Position numbers and translations under genes: made by a program
The notes under the pieces: model-generated
Seen by the model: only the letters and a program-made list of their open reading frames with translations
Told to the model about the DNA's origin: nothing
Databases searched by the model: none
Source of the DNA: Nymphaea colorata
Taxonomy: Eukaryota > Streptophyta > Magnoliopsida > Nymphaeales > Nymphaeaceae
DNA: 64,000 nucleotides
Direction of reading: 5' to 3'
NCBI RefSeq assembly: GCF_008831285.2
Contig: NC_045150.1
Coordinates: 5,716,001 to 5,780,000 of the forward strand
Shown here: positions 24,687-36,413 of the stretch, in pieces
Numbering within the stretch: position 1 is the stretch's first letter
Layout: the number at the start of each line of letters is the position of its first letter

Positions 24687-25978
24687 AAAGTTTTTAATCT
24701 TTTTTTCTCCAAATTGGTTGCAACAGACCCTTAAAGATCTTAGAGGCAGACAGCAGATCTGCAAAAAACGATTTCTGTGAATTCATGGAGCATGTGGGCC
24801 ACTGCACTTTGTTGAAACTACTTGCGAAGAGAGGAATAATTTGCATAAAATGCGTATGCTTGTCCAACTTTAACCAAAAGTCATTAGCTTTAGAATGCTA
24901 ACCAATTAGATGCAAAAAGCTAGTGGAATTATTCATGTACGACTCTCTTTCTTTTGTCCAAAAGATCTGTTTTTTTCTCTTGCTCTTCTCCCTCCTGCGA
25001 GCATCTCCATCTCAAATTCCCATCGCTTTCATGTCTGTAAAAGCAAGTATGAAACAAATCTAGATTTCACATCATCATAATAAGAGGTTTGTGTTTACAT
25101 GCTGCCCTTTACACTCTATAAGTGAGATTCGTTTTAATATTGTCCACAAGAGAAGTGTTCGAATAGTTTTCATAAACAAAAAAAGTGTGCTCACAATCAG
25201 TGAGTTGGATTTTTTCTTAGTTTTTTGCATGAATTTGATTAGGTTTATCCAGCTGGTTTAGCTAGGTTTTTAAGATTCAGTTTAGTTGTTTGCTGTAGAT
25301 TAATATTAAGCAAGATGTTGATTCCGATGGATATCCATGTTTTTTCATTATATAGTTGTCATAAGAAGCCAGAAGGGCCCATCGGTTGTCTCTCTTCTAG
25401 CTCCATCTGAGTCTAAATCTGAGGAGTGTGACGACTGCAATTGCATAACTTAGAGAGGAGCTTAATGGTTTATAGAATTATGTGTCTGAGAACAGTAGTT
25501 CCAAATCTGGATCAACCGAATACCTTTTGTTTGGTTCGTATAACACACGTTTCATCTGGAATAGATAAAAAGCAGCCCATTCAGTCAAATAAGGTGCATA
25601 TTTTTCCTTGTAAAAGTATACATGGCCAAGTTTTACAACCTGACATGAATGTTAACGGATAGCAGCAGCACTTCTAGCCAGTGGGCGTGTGCGCATGGCA
25701 ATGATCAATGCAAGTTAAAATCAAACCCTTTGATGTGAGATTTCGAACATTTTCTTTTATTTTGCAGGTGTTTATACATGAACTCAGATTAAGTTATCAC
25801 AAGCTTTTGATACAAAGCCTACCCATTGAAAGCCTTATACTGCCATATTATGTGGAGCCAATTAAGCTCATAATTAGCACCCACATTCCCCACCTAAATA
25901 TTTTTCAGTGAACAGTTTTTAAGCTTGTAGTACTGATTACAAAGATCAAAACAAATCGATCAATGCATTAAACAAATG
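22546..25978. other. Spacer with duplicated (TA)n(GA)n microsatellites
   Basis: A 110-codon ORF at 22832-23164 has no recognisable domain. The duplicated compound microsatellite is at 24551-24688. Otherwise AT-rich with nothing supported. Confidence 0.45.
24551..24688. repeat. Two successive (TA)n(GA)nCTAAA compound arrays
   Basis: The pattern (TA)n(GA)n GACTAAA occurs twice in a row, so the unit itself appears duplicated and then expanded. The ORFs across it on both strands are translations of the repeat. Confidence 0.9.
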
Positions 25979-26140
25979 TCATCGAGCTTAATCGAGTCGA
26001 GGTCATCCAAATCAAACTCGAGTCATTTACAAACTCGAATTATCAGTTAAGGTCGACCTCAAGTCGTTTAACTTACGAGTTGAGCTCGAGTCAAGCTTAA
26101 CCGAGGGAGTTTGAGTTGACCCTGAGTTCGCTCGACTCGT
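25979..26140. repeat. CTCGAG/TCGA-rich dispersed repeat
   Basis: Dense CGAGT, TCGAG and AGCTCGAGTC words, the same vocabulary as the array at 62403-62700. Confidence 0.5.
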
Positions 26141-26945
26141 TGGACATTCTTATATGTGAACTGTTTAACAACTTGGGAAAGAAGTGAGATGGATGATTGG
26201 AGGTAATAGTCTTGCCAAGACAGAGGAACAGTGGGGTTAGGTAATAAAGGCCAAAGCATCAGCAAGAAAACGATATTTGACAAAGCGTGAGAAGAAAACA
26301 AAAAGTAATGTCAAGTGTGTCCCATTCCATGTAATTGCTTTCCTTTCTTGTCATGTAGTCTTTTTTTTGTTTGTCCAATCTTTTGTAAGGACGATGAGGT
26401 CCTAAATAGTTCAAATACGTATGAACAAAGGCAAGACTTTCTTTAAAATTTATTCCTCCTATTTCCTTATGTGGATGTGTGGGATACTCTATAAATAAAT
26501 TTTTGGCATATCTATAATCTAATGCACTAGGAACCTAGTATGGTGACCAAAGTGACACGAAGTTGGTGCTCAATCCATCCAAGGGCTGTCAAGTCTTATG
26601 ATCCTCTTTAGAAATTTGCAATGTTAGTTCAGTTGAAAAAAGCATCTTCTAGCGCCATCAGGGCTAAAATTCAAACAATTTGGAAGCATGGAGTTTGCGA
26701 GGAGTTTGACCCCAATATTCAATAATCACCAGAGTTTGCACATACATGACCAGCCTTTTTCTTTGGTCAATGAACTACCGAGGAAATCAATATTGGACAA
26801 TAGAGAATCCCAAGATGTTTTAGATTGGCACAAGTTTAGGCCCAAGGAAAAGGAAAGAATTATTGAGTGAAGAGGTTTTTGCATGAACTTATAAGGACAT
26901 GGCACAGTTGTATCCCAAGCTAATTGAGCGCCGTTTGATTCTTAC
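26141..26945. other. Spacer, nothing recognised
   Basis: Short ORFs only. Confidence 0.4.
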
Positions 26946-26949
26946 CATA

Positions 26950-27173
26950 ATTAAAGTTGGCAATCGGGCCAGGTACTCTACATACTTTCAGGTACTTGGT
27001 CATGGTCAGGTCAAGCCTAGGCCATAAATTGAGGCCTTTGGTTACACATATATATATATGTTCCAATCTAGTCGAGCCAGGCCCTGCCTGGACTTGGGCC
27101 ACGATAGTCAAGCCTTGACTATGGGTTCTCGGCCAACCCAAGCCTTTGAATGTGGTCGGGCCGGTTAGATGTC
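26950..27173. repeat. GGGCC-capped inverted-repeat element, probable MITE
   Basis: Left TAAAGTTGGCAATCGGGCC and right, reverse-complemented, TAGCATTGACATCTAACCGG then CCCGACC. A similar GC-capped architecture occurs at 1286-1545. Boundaries and target duplication are uncertain. Confidence 0.35.
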
Positions 27174-27990
27174 AATGCTAATTAGAAGAATTGATTATCA
27201 TGAATGGGTAACCAATATCGTTGTAGTTCCACAGAAACATGACAAAGTTAAAGTTTGCATTAACTTCAGAGATCTAAACAAGGCCATGCACAATTATGAC
27301 TACCTGCTTCTAAACATTGATTGTCTTAGTGACAATTATATCATGCTATCTTCTCATTCATGGATGTTCTCATTCACGAGAATAGCCAAATCAAGTTGGC
27401 AATGGAGATCAACCAAAGATATACTTCACTGCTTGTTAAGGAGCCTTCCATCATTGTGATGTCATTTAAATTAAGGAATATTGGAGTTACTTACCAAAAG
27501 TCCATGATTGCTATCTTTTGTGAAAATAGATACACAAATCTATAGACTGTTATGTTCATAACATCCTAATCAATCCCAAAAAGAAAGAAGACCATACTGA
27601 AATGTTTTCCAGAGTTTCCAAGCAGCTTTTACTCTATAATCTAAAATTAAATATGTAAAAGTATGTATTTGAGTACATTCCGACAAATTATTGAGGCTTA
27701 TGGTTGACAAAAGGAGCACGGTAGTTAATCCTACTAAGAAAAAGGCGACCACTAACCTCAAAGAGTTGTATAATTTAAAGGCATGCATCCGGTGCATTAG
27801 AATGTTTACCTCCAAAATTTGCCCTTAGATGCAAACCTTTCAACCATTTATTAAAAAAGGTGTAGATTTGAATGAGGTGAATATATACAAGCTTTTGGAT
27901 GAATGAAAAGATATCTGCTGAGGCCATCCATACTGAAGCCTCCAGTGTTAGGGAAAGTGTTGTTCTAATCGAAATCAATGATTCAACCTA
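27174..27990 (+). pseudogene. Ty3-gypsy reverse transcriptase/RNase H relic
   Basis: The plus strand reads EWVTNIVVVPQKHDKVKVCINF then RDLNKAM and YLLLNID, the gypsy RT entry block. Next come HENSQIKLAMEINQ and FKLRNIGVTYQKSM, equivalent to the usual PFGLKNAGATYQ. Further along NLKELYNL, MFTSKICP and FQPFIKKGVDL match the thumb/RNase H junction (NLKELQ.L..RRFIS...PF..LLKKG). The YVDD region between is disrupted, and many stops are present. Confidence 0.75.
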
Positions 27991-30654
27991 TGGAGGATTT
28001 TTGCTTGATATGGACTGATTTCTTGTTGAGTATGCTGTACAAATATCGTTTGAATCTCTGACATTCACCAGGTTTATTTATGAATAGTTTGCAATTGAGT
28101 TCATCTTTTACAATTTAAAATTTGAATCCAATCCAATATCTTCCAAAATCTTGATTTGTGACTTTTACCCTTGAACCGTTCGCAAGAGGTGGCTTTCGAA
28201 TTTGACTTCATCTGCACCACCCATGTCTAAATTATACCAACTTTGAAGAATTCTTTAAATTGTAGTAGCTAGTCTCTTTGCTATTTCTATTTGATATGGA
28301 AAATCTTAGGCTGCCTAAAACATGTTAAAAAGCATACATAAAAGCTGATGTTAGAATATGATTTTTTACGAATTGCATCATATTTCATCAGATTGGGGAC
28401 ATCTTATGGTTTTGAAGGATGAACCAAATATGAGTAGTTCTAAAGTTCTCATTCTTGAATAAAGCTCATTTTGTTATGTAAACTAACATGTAATTCGATT
28501 TAGATTCATGCTATTGAAAGCAAGTTCAGGTTGAATCTGAAACTTTTCTTGTTTTAACTGCAATTCATTCACTATCAAAATTGTCCAAATATCACTTTTT
28601 GGAAAGTCCAATAACGTGATTGAAAAACAATTTTGATTAGTATCCTTAGAGAAGAAAGCCCTGGAATAGAAAAATACTTATGTTGCCTATTAGCTTATGC
28701 CGAAAAATGACAGTTTGAAAAATCATAAAAGTTTGACTGGTGTTTTGACATAACTTCTTCTATGTTATGGAAAGGATGGAACAGAAGAAAGCAATATGTT
28801 GCTGGAAAAGTATAGAAGTCCACTTTCATGTAGTAAAAGAAAAAGTGAAAAGCTAATATTTGGAGAACTATATTAAAAACATGAAAAAATTGGTCCTAAA
28901 AGATTTGCTAGTTTAGATCTGATATAGAAAAAATTGGTCCTAAAACATGAAAAAATTGGTCCTAAATGAATTATGTATTACACGTAGTTGAAATATTGCT
29001 AAATCTAGTTTCACATAACAAATATAGCATTCTCTGTTAGAAACTATGACCAGTTTACCAAACAAAGATCTTATTCACAACCATGTTTAAGACTTATGCA
29101 CAACTTGAAATGGATGTTGAGACCATATGAGAATGAAGAAAATTAACACAATATCGAGTCTGTTAACAAATTAACCCCTACCATAAGGCAACCATGATTC
29201 CTACTATTTGTTATGAATTATAGATGACACTTTGAACTTCAATTTTGCAAATACCATGTTTGAAATCATAATTTGTGCAAACTTGATTCAAAACATTAGG
29301 AGTAGAGTTACGTTCTAGACACTGCACTTCAATGATCTTTTGTATCTTTAAGTAAAATAATTGGTTAGTATCCAGAACCAGTAATAACCTAAATCCCATT
29401 TTGTGCAATTTCATATTGTGATAAGCCATAAGATTTTATGTAGAGCATCTTTGACCAGGTATTCATGATAAAGCTGGTTTAAAATTTCCGAAATCAAAAT
29501 CTAACCTTTTTGAACATTGTTTGAAAGAATGGACGCTTTCATCTCAATTATTTATAAAACAAACTTCAAAATTCTACTTCTAAATTGATCTCAAATACTT
29601 TTATTGGCTGTTAAAATGTGACTTTAGAAACTTTGATTAGCAAATCAAGTGGTTACTGCAGTGGCCTTTCTGTTCACTTTGGATACTCCTCATTGATCAG
29701 ACATCTTTTTATAGTGGGATTATGCATATTGAGCCAAGAAGTATCCATAGTTCCATTAGGTTGTAAATTGGCGGTGTGTTAAATCTATATCTTAAAATAA
29801 GAAAACAATCTATTTAGAATTTTGTACTTACAACTTAATTCGTAAGCAGATGAGGTCTTCCTACTCAATGTGTTTTGCTAGTTTAGCTCTACCTATTTCC
29901 AGATATATGTAATCCGTAAGTACTCACACAGATACTGGTCTAGGTACAGATATATGGAATACTGGTAGACACCGCAATTTTAAAAATTAGTGGACATGGT
30001 ATGTACATATATGCATATATATGAGCAAAATTCTATAGAAAACATGTAAATTTCCATAAGCAAAATGAAAAATATCACAAAAAAATATGCAAGGTTCCAA
30101 AAGTTCCACAAAAGATATGCAAAAATATTCCACAAACAACCAGAAAAATTCCATTAAAAACCTGCGAAAACCAAAACCTTCGAATCCAGCCATGCCCCCG
30201 TACCCATGTCAGTGTGCCGGCATGTTGACACGGGTATTGCACCCTTCCCACCATCTCTGTGTTAGAGTAATACCAAAATTTTTCTGCTCAATGCATCTGC
30301 AACCAAATTAGCTTATGTAGAACGACAAGGTGTCATGCAATAGTAGTCTTTGTTCAGTTTTAACCTTTTTTTTTTTCTTAAATCTTTACTCCCTTTGGTT
30401 ACGCAAAAATGTTAAACTTTAATGATCTATAAATATTTGATAAATTTTACTCCATGGATTATGTTTCATATCTTTAGTGCAACCACAACAGTCTGGACAC
30501 CAAGAAGAAAGGCAGAAATTCTAAATCAAACTATATATATAGCGGAGAAATATGGTTCACAGATGATCTTACTTCACAAATACGCCCCCATATGTACAGA
30601 TATCATTTAACAAAATTATTGAAGGAAAATTATCGCTTCTTTCTGAGTTGAAAA
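27991..30654. other. Spacer 3' of the NTF2-like gene
   Basis: AT-rich. AAAAATTGGTCCTAAA occurs three times at 28883-28966. No gene found. Confidence 0.45.
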
Positions 30655-31392
30655 TCATGGATTAGGGTCTTTTCCAAAACCCATCATGGCATGAGTCACA
30701 AGCATCGATCCACGACGAACTTTTTCAACAACCCATCCAGCCAACGGGAATGTAGCTGTTTCTCTGTTCAGCAATGGTTTCTTGTCCCACCTTAACACAA
30801 AAACTAGCACTTGAGAGCGGTTTGCCATTGAAGTACGTTTAAAAACCTTAGAGATGGAAATGAAAAACATCTAAAATTTCTAGAAATATCATATATAATA
30901 TCATAAATTTATGAGAATCTACCAGTCCTCATGACGGATGACCTTCCCATTATCAATTTGCAACTTGATAAGAGAATCAATGTCCTTATGCATTCCTAGA
31001 AACTTGTAGTGCTGCTTATTGTCGATAAGTATCTGAGATGAAAAATGAATGTGGTTATTAAGAATATCAAAGGTCAAAGGATCATCTATAAGATTAGAGA
31101 TCAAGGTAGACGTCTGCTACCCTCACACTAACCTCTCCATTCCCAGGTGATGTTGAACTTTCCTGTATGCTGTACTCGGAAATCTTAGATTCACTAAATA
31201 CCTGCAGGAAGCAAGGAACCTCTCAGTTTACTTATTGAAACCACATATGAGAAAATATACATCAGATATATAGTAGACAGTTTGGCACAAAAAATTCAGA
31301 TAAAAAATAAAAGAAAGGTTCAAGAAAATTAGTTAGTTCAAGTATACAAAGTTTTGTTATATACAACTTTTTTTATAAATGCATATTTCAAG

Positions 31393-31461
<69 letters not shown>

Positions 31462-31698
31462 ACGTGCGCAAGGTTTAGGGCACTCTTCTCACTCCTCAAC
31501 TTGGGTCTCCTCTTTGGTAACATAAATAAAGGCCTCCATCTCTCCCTAGTCTCTATTGCTGGGTTGCTTTGGGTTCAAATGGAAACAGGTTTTGAACCTC
31601 CTTTTTTGTAAGAGAAAACAGAGGACTCGCAGACCCCTTTCCCAGCGGCGAAAACAGAGGGCTTGAGTACCAACTCTTGACCCAGTACAAAAAAAGAG

Positions 31699-31761
<63 letters not shown>

Positions 31762-34700
31762 CTGTGCGTGTGTGTGTGTGTGGCCAGTGAAACAGGGTTG
31801 GGCTTACTTTGTTGCTACAAAAAACAATTTTATACTATTATAAAATTTGAAACAAAAGTAACATTTTTCATAAGAACAGTTAAAAAAAGAGTTGAAGTGA
31901 TTTTCGTTGAATTTGAAAAAGAGAAGAGTTAGTTTCAACTTTTTTAATATTATCTTGAATTACTAAAGTACGAGCTCATAATTTCATGAGCTTAGTTTAA
32001 ATTCTTACCCAATAGTTTCTATGACAAGTTTTTATTAGAGAATAACAAAAAAAATTCGTTTAATAAGCATAAATGAAAAAATAAACAGAAAAAGAAAACC
32101 TTAAAATATTTAGATTTTGTCATCCAAGCATCTGAGTAAATGGATTGGATTTGACCAATCCATTGAAATTGGAGAGGACGGATATAGGCAAAGTGTTTGG
32201 TCCGTGTGCCATCTCCGTTCTAGCCCGATCCATCTATCACCAAGTAGGGGGCGGGCTTGTTCAAGCCCCATCACAGCTTGCCAGGCCTTTAGGGTCCAGG
32301 CAAGGGGCCGGCTTGGCCTGGCCCAGTGCTTAGCCCTCTATGTCGATGAACTTTGAAAGAAATTTTCAAGCAGGAAGATCTCTCTCAAGAACTCACCCTA
32401 TATCCAGTTGCAAGAAAAGAGCATGCTACTATGCAATTTTTCTTAAAAATTTTGCATCATGGTGTCCGTGTGGATGCATGAAAACTCACTGGAGCAAGTA
32501 GCCATGAAGTATAATTGTTCTCCCCAATTACATTTTTGTCAGATCTGCCAACCTGATATTCCTAGATGGTTCACAGGCTGCAGTTTACAGAGTACAACCT
32601 GTTTCATTTTCAATTTCACTAGCACTTCTAGCATAAGCATATGACAGAAGGAATGTGATGCTGTGATGCTTCCACTTTCATCAGAAAAAGCAGAAACAGA
32701 AGCAATCTGTTCCATAAGTGGAATTGGGAAATTTATGCAGAAGAAGAAATAGGACTTATTCCCATGTCTGTACAACTTGGACAAAGGCATGAGTGCACCG
32801 TTAGAGGGAACAGAACAATGTAAGAATTAGAAGCAACAAATAACCTGCAAAACATGCAGAACTGCTGTTCGCACAAACACAAACATATATGTTCATTACT
32901 TTGCTACTGGTGTTACACCAATAATTTCATGTATAGGTTTGACATAAATAATTTCATACATGAGGTTTTCTAGAAAAGAAACCTTGATACCAGCATCAGT
33001 TGTCCAAGGTCAACCGTTGCCTGTGGTATCTCGTATGTCTATAAGAACTATTCCAATACCAGTCTTGATTATGATTATCAGTTCTCAAGCAAGCATCTAG
33101 TTTATTGACTGGTAAATTGTCAGTAAAAAACAAGTTTCAGGGTAATCAGGATCTTTATTCATTTAAAATTCGATAATAGTTCTTCACATTGGGGATGCTT
33201 AGATTTTTTGGCTATTTTCCTTATTTAAGTTATTCTTCTCACTGGTAACAATGTTTTCTTGAGCACAATTCCTTTGTGAAAATACTTTTTGTTTTGTATA
33301 ATTGACAAACCATGACAAATGAACTTTTAGGTCAGAAGTGATTCCAGATTTTCATTTCTCACATGTGTGATCTTGAAAACGTCAATTCAATTCCGATCTC
33401 TGTGATGTTCAACATATCATTGCACTCATAAAAAACAAAAAAGGAAAAACAACCCATTTTCATGCATTTTCGTGGCCTATATAGGAGTTCCACTTATTAG
33501 AATACATGATTCCATCATTAGGTAAGAAATCTAAAGAAAATGAACTGTAGCATCTAAATGAATTTCACGCAAATCCAAGTATTTTGAAATGAAACTGAAG
33601 CCCTCAAGAATGGATTATGTCAAATCATTTAACCAACCAAAAGGATCAATTCAACAGAAACAAATTTAATTTTCATCTGCAAACAATCCGAGTTCATTTC
33701 TATTCATTAGACAAAAACAGTTTGTTTCTTTATCTGTTTTGCAACTGTCATGCTTAACAAGGCTTCTCATATTTATCCAAACCCTTATAACAGATACCGT
33801 GTTAAAAAATTGCATATTACTGGCAAAACAGTGAGGAAAAAGCTAAAATGTGGCAACATTTTGATAATATCATCAGGGCCAATTTCCTGCAATATTATTT
33901 GGACAAGTAATATATGTTTCAAACCTTTGATTTCCATTTTTCTCATTTCTTTAGTGCCTTGAAAACTTAGAAACTTTATCAATGTTTTTGTAAGAAAATT
34001 AGTAGAAAATTTATAATTTTCATAATTTTTCTATTGTTTTTAGTTAACTTTTTAATTTTTGAATCTTTGAATTTTTCCCAGGAAACAACTTTGCCAAAAA
34101 AATTACCCTCTAAAAGAAAAAATTCACCAATGTAAACCTAAGAACAATATCTGTTACATTGATCCAAACTCAAGCAAGAGGTCTATTAAATATCTATAAC
34201 CCACAATTATTTTATCCTGCAAAACTGGAAAAGAAAAAAATGAAATTAAGACGGAGAGGCAGGCAGCAGAGGCAGCAAACCTTTGGAAGCGAATAAAAGG
34301 CTGATTTGATTTGCCTGACACTGTTAATAACAGTCACACACAAAAAATAATATGAATGAATGATTCAGCCAAGAAAACTTGCAACAGAAGAAAAAGGATT
34401 GGAGAGTAATATGTAAAACGTAAATTACCCATGAGCACACATAAGTGGGTCCTCAAAGGTTGCATGTTGAGCATAAATTTCAAAATCATGAGCTGTAGCA
34501 GACGACGCATACCTGATCGTAAGACCCAGGTTAAACTTGGTCATAAAGAGGTATAATAAGAAAAGAAGAGAAACTAGAAACAAGAATGTGGAGTTCCACA
34601 AACATGGTTGTGCCATTTATTGATCATCCAATCACTTCTAGACTGTAGAGTATACTAAAGCAGTACAAATCATTATCAACAAAACTTCAATATGCACCAA

Positions 34701-36413
34701 TATAAAATTAAAAATTCATCAATCCTTCAAAGCAAAGAGAGATAGCATCCATGCAATTGAACATGCATTTAAGAGTATTAACCACAGAAACTACAAGTAA
34801 ATTGCAGTAGGATTAATTAGTAAATGGTGCTAAAATTAGGTAAGCAAGTGGGCATCCATGCAATTGAACATGCATTTAAGAGTATTAACCACAGAAACTA
34901 CAAGTAAATTGCAGTAGGATTAATTAGTAAATGGTGCTAAAATTAGGTAAGCAAGTGGGCCCATTAATGGGGGATGTTTTCCAATTGCCTCACTCGATAA
35001 TGACACCGCCTCCTTGGGTCGCAATGTAGCTAATTTAGATATTTAACTTTTTACCTTTTACTTTAGCTAATCTTAGTTTTATGTAGGGTAATTTAGTTTT
35101 ACCTAGGTAAATAAGAAACTCCAAAGCATCTTTTGCTTAGCACAGAGCAGGCTATTATACATTGGTAGCTAATACATTCCAACCGTTACCAGTTTGAGGT
35201 GAAGCCTATAGGAAATTAAAAAGGTCAACATAGACTTGCTTCAACACCTATGAACAGTGAACTGGACTTTGTTCATGGAAAGCAGGAGGAATGGCCAACA
35301 TTACCAGGTTTCATCAGGAGCTAGACCAATTCTATAAGACACAAACGTGTGTGGAATTTTCGCCTCTTCTCTTGGTAAATGGCTAAGTTATAAGCTGAAT
35401 TAGCTCTTAACAATATCAGACCTGCGAAATTCAACAGGTTTGGGTACAATAAACATTCACAAAAAGCCAGACATGGACAACTAAAAGGAACAGCAGAGGA
35501 ACCAGACCACAGGCCACTGCTTAGAGCACTTTGATGGATTACAAACATGAAATAGTTTGATTGGTTAGAATTATGGCTGAAATTTCATTAAAGCATTATA
35601 CCTCCATGAATACTGTGGGGGGTAAAATTACTAAGCTCGTTAGACCCAAATAAATTCTCTACAGAGTGACAAGAGAACACATTTTTTTCAGATAGTCTTG
35701 GAGCACCAGTATTTCTAATTAGGACACAATTACTTTTTCTAAATTATCAGGAACCAGGGGAATGAATTCGGAAAAACTGCAAATGGAAGTTTCTGTGAAC
35801 ACCATTTGCACAAGCGAACATATAACAGTACAATAGCCACAGGTTACAGATAATTTCGATAATGCAACAGGAGAAACCACATGCAGCAGCCAAAATTTTT
35901 TCATTATAATTAGCTGTCTGCTTAAGAGGCTAAAATTTAGAAATTCAAGGGCAGAGTAACATCAATTCATAGCTCGTTATCTCTACACAATTCTCTGGCT
36001 AGCCACTCCACAAACTAAAAATTAAGCTCCCACTAACACAGCCTAGACGAGTTTACAACTTCAGCAAGGAAAGGTACAAAAGGAATTAACTGATACGAAC
36101 TTCCAAAACTGAACCCGAATCAACTGAAAACTGCGAGGAACTGTCACTCTGAGGAAGACTTACAGATTCAGGATGTGGGGGAGTATAGAATCCGACAGCC
36201 TTTCCTTCGTAGCATCACTAGGAACTTTGCTTTCGCTCTCGCTTCCTCCTCCAGGATCGCTAACTTTAGCATCCGCGCCTAAAATTGACCTCCCCAAAAG
36301 GATCCATCACAGTAAGAAGCAGGAAAACATTGGTTTTTTCCGACAAGTGAACAGACAAATGAAACTCCAAGGCTACAAGAATGTGATTTTTTGTTTTTCC
36401 TACCCTGTGCCAT
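30655..36413 (-). CDS. NTF2/SnoaL-fold family protein, 7 exons, about 187 aa
   Basis: Seven exons fit in phase: 36413(?)-36404, 36278-36164, 34512-34429, 34320-34281, 31201-31133, 31032-30923 and 30790-30655 (TGA). All introns are GT-AG (125, 1651, 108, 3079, 100 and 132 bp). The peptide contains conserved blocks recognisable from the plant NTF2-like family (Arabidopsis At2g46100 type): ILPHILNLYAS, ATFEDPLMCAHGV, QIKSAFYSLPK, ILIDNKQHYKF, VIRHEDWWDKKPL and a C-terminal HAMMGFGKDPNP. The fold is a small alpha+beta cone used for ligand binding or catalysis; the plant proteins have no firmly known substrate. Exon 4 is only 40 bp. Exon 1 is uncertain: the same donor (36403/36402) can be entered in two frames. 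One is MAQG... or an upstream MIPRTG..., using acceptor 36280/36279. The other is MAKAGRP... starting at 36582, using an alternative acceptor. The 3079-bp intron carries large (TG)n and (CT)n tracts; the 1651-bp intron carries a perfect tandem duplication. Confidence 0.87.
31397..31461. repeat. (AT)n(GT)n microsatellite in intron 4 of the NTF2-like gene
   Basis: Directly visible; creates low-complexity ORFs on both strands. Confidence 0.95.
31699..31782. repeat. (CT)n then (GT)n microsatellite in the same intron
   Basis: About 30 CT units followed by a short GT run. Confidence 0.95.
34745..34958. repeat. Perfect tandem duplication, 107-bp unit, in intron 2 of the NTF2-like gene
   Basis: Copies 34745-34851 and 34852-34958 are identical, beginning GCATCCATGCAATTGAACAT. 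Confidence 0.95.

Noticed and set aside
24504-24764. YIYIY/RERE ORFs on both strands
   Set aside because: Microsatellite translation.
31338-31611. THTHTH and VCVCVC ORFs
   Set aside because: Translation of (GT)n inside an intron of the NTF2-like gene.
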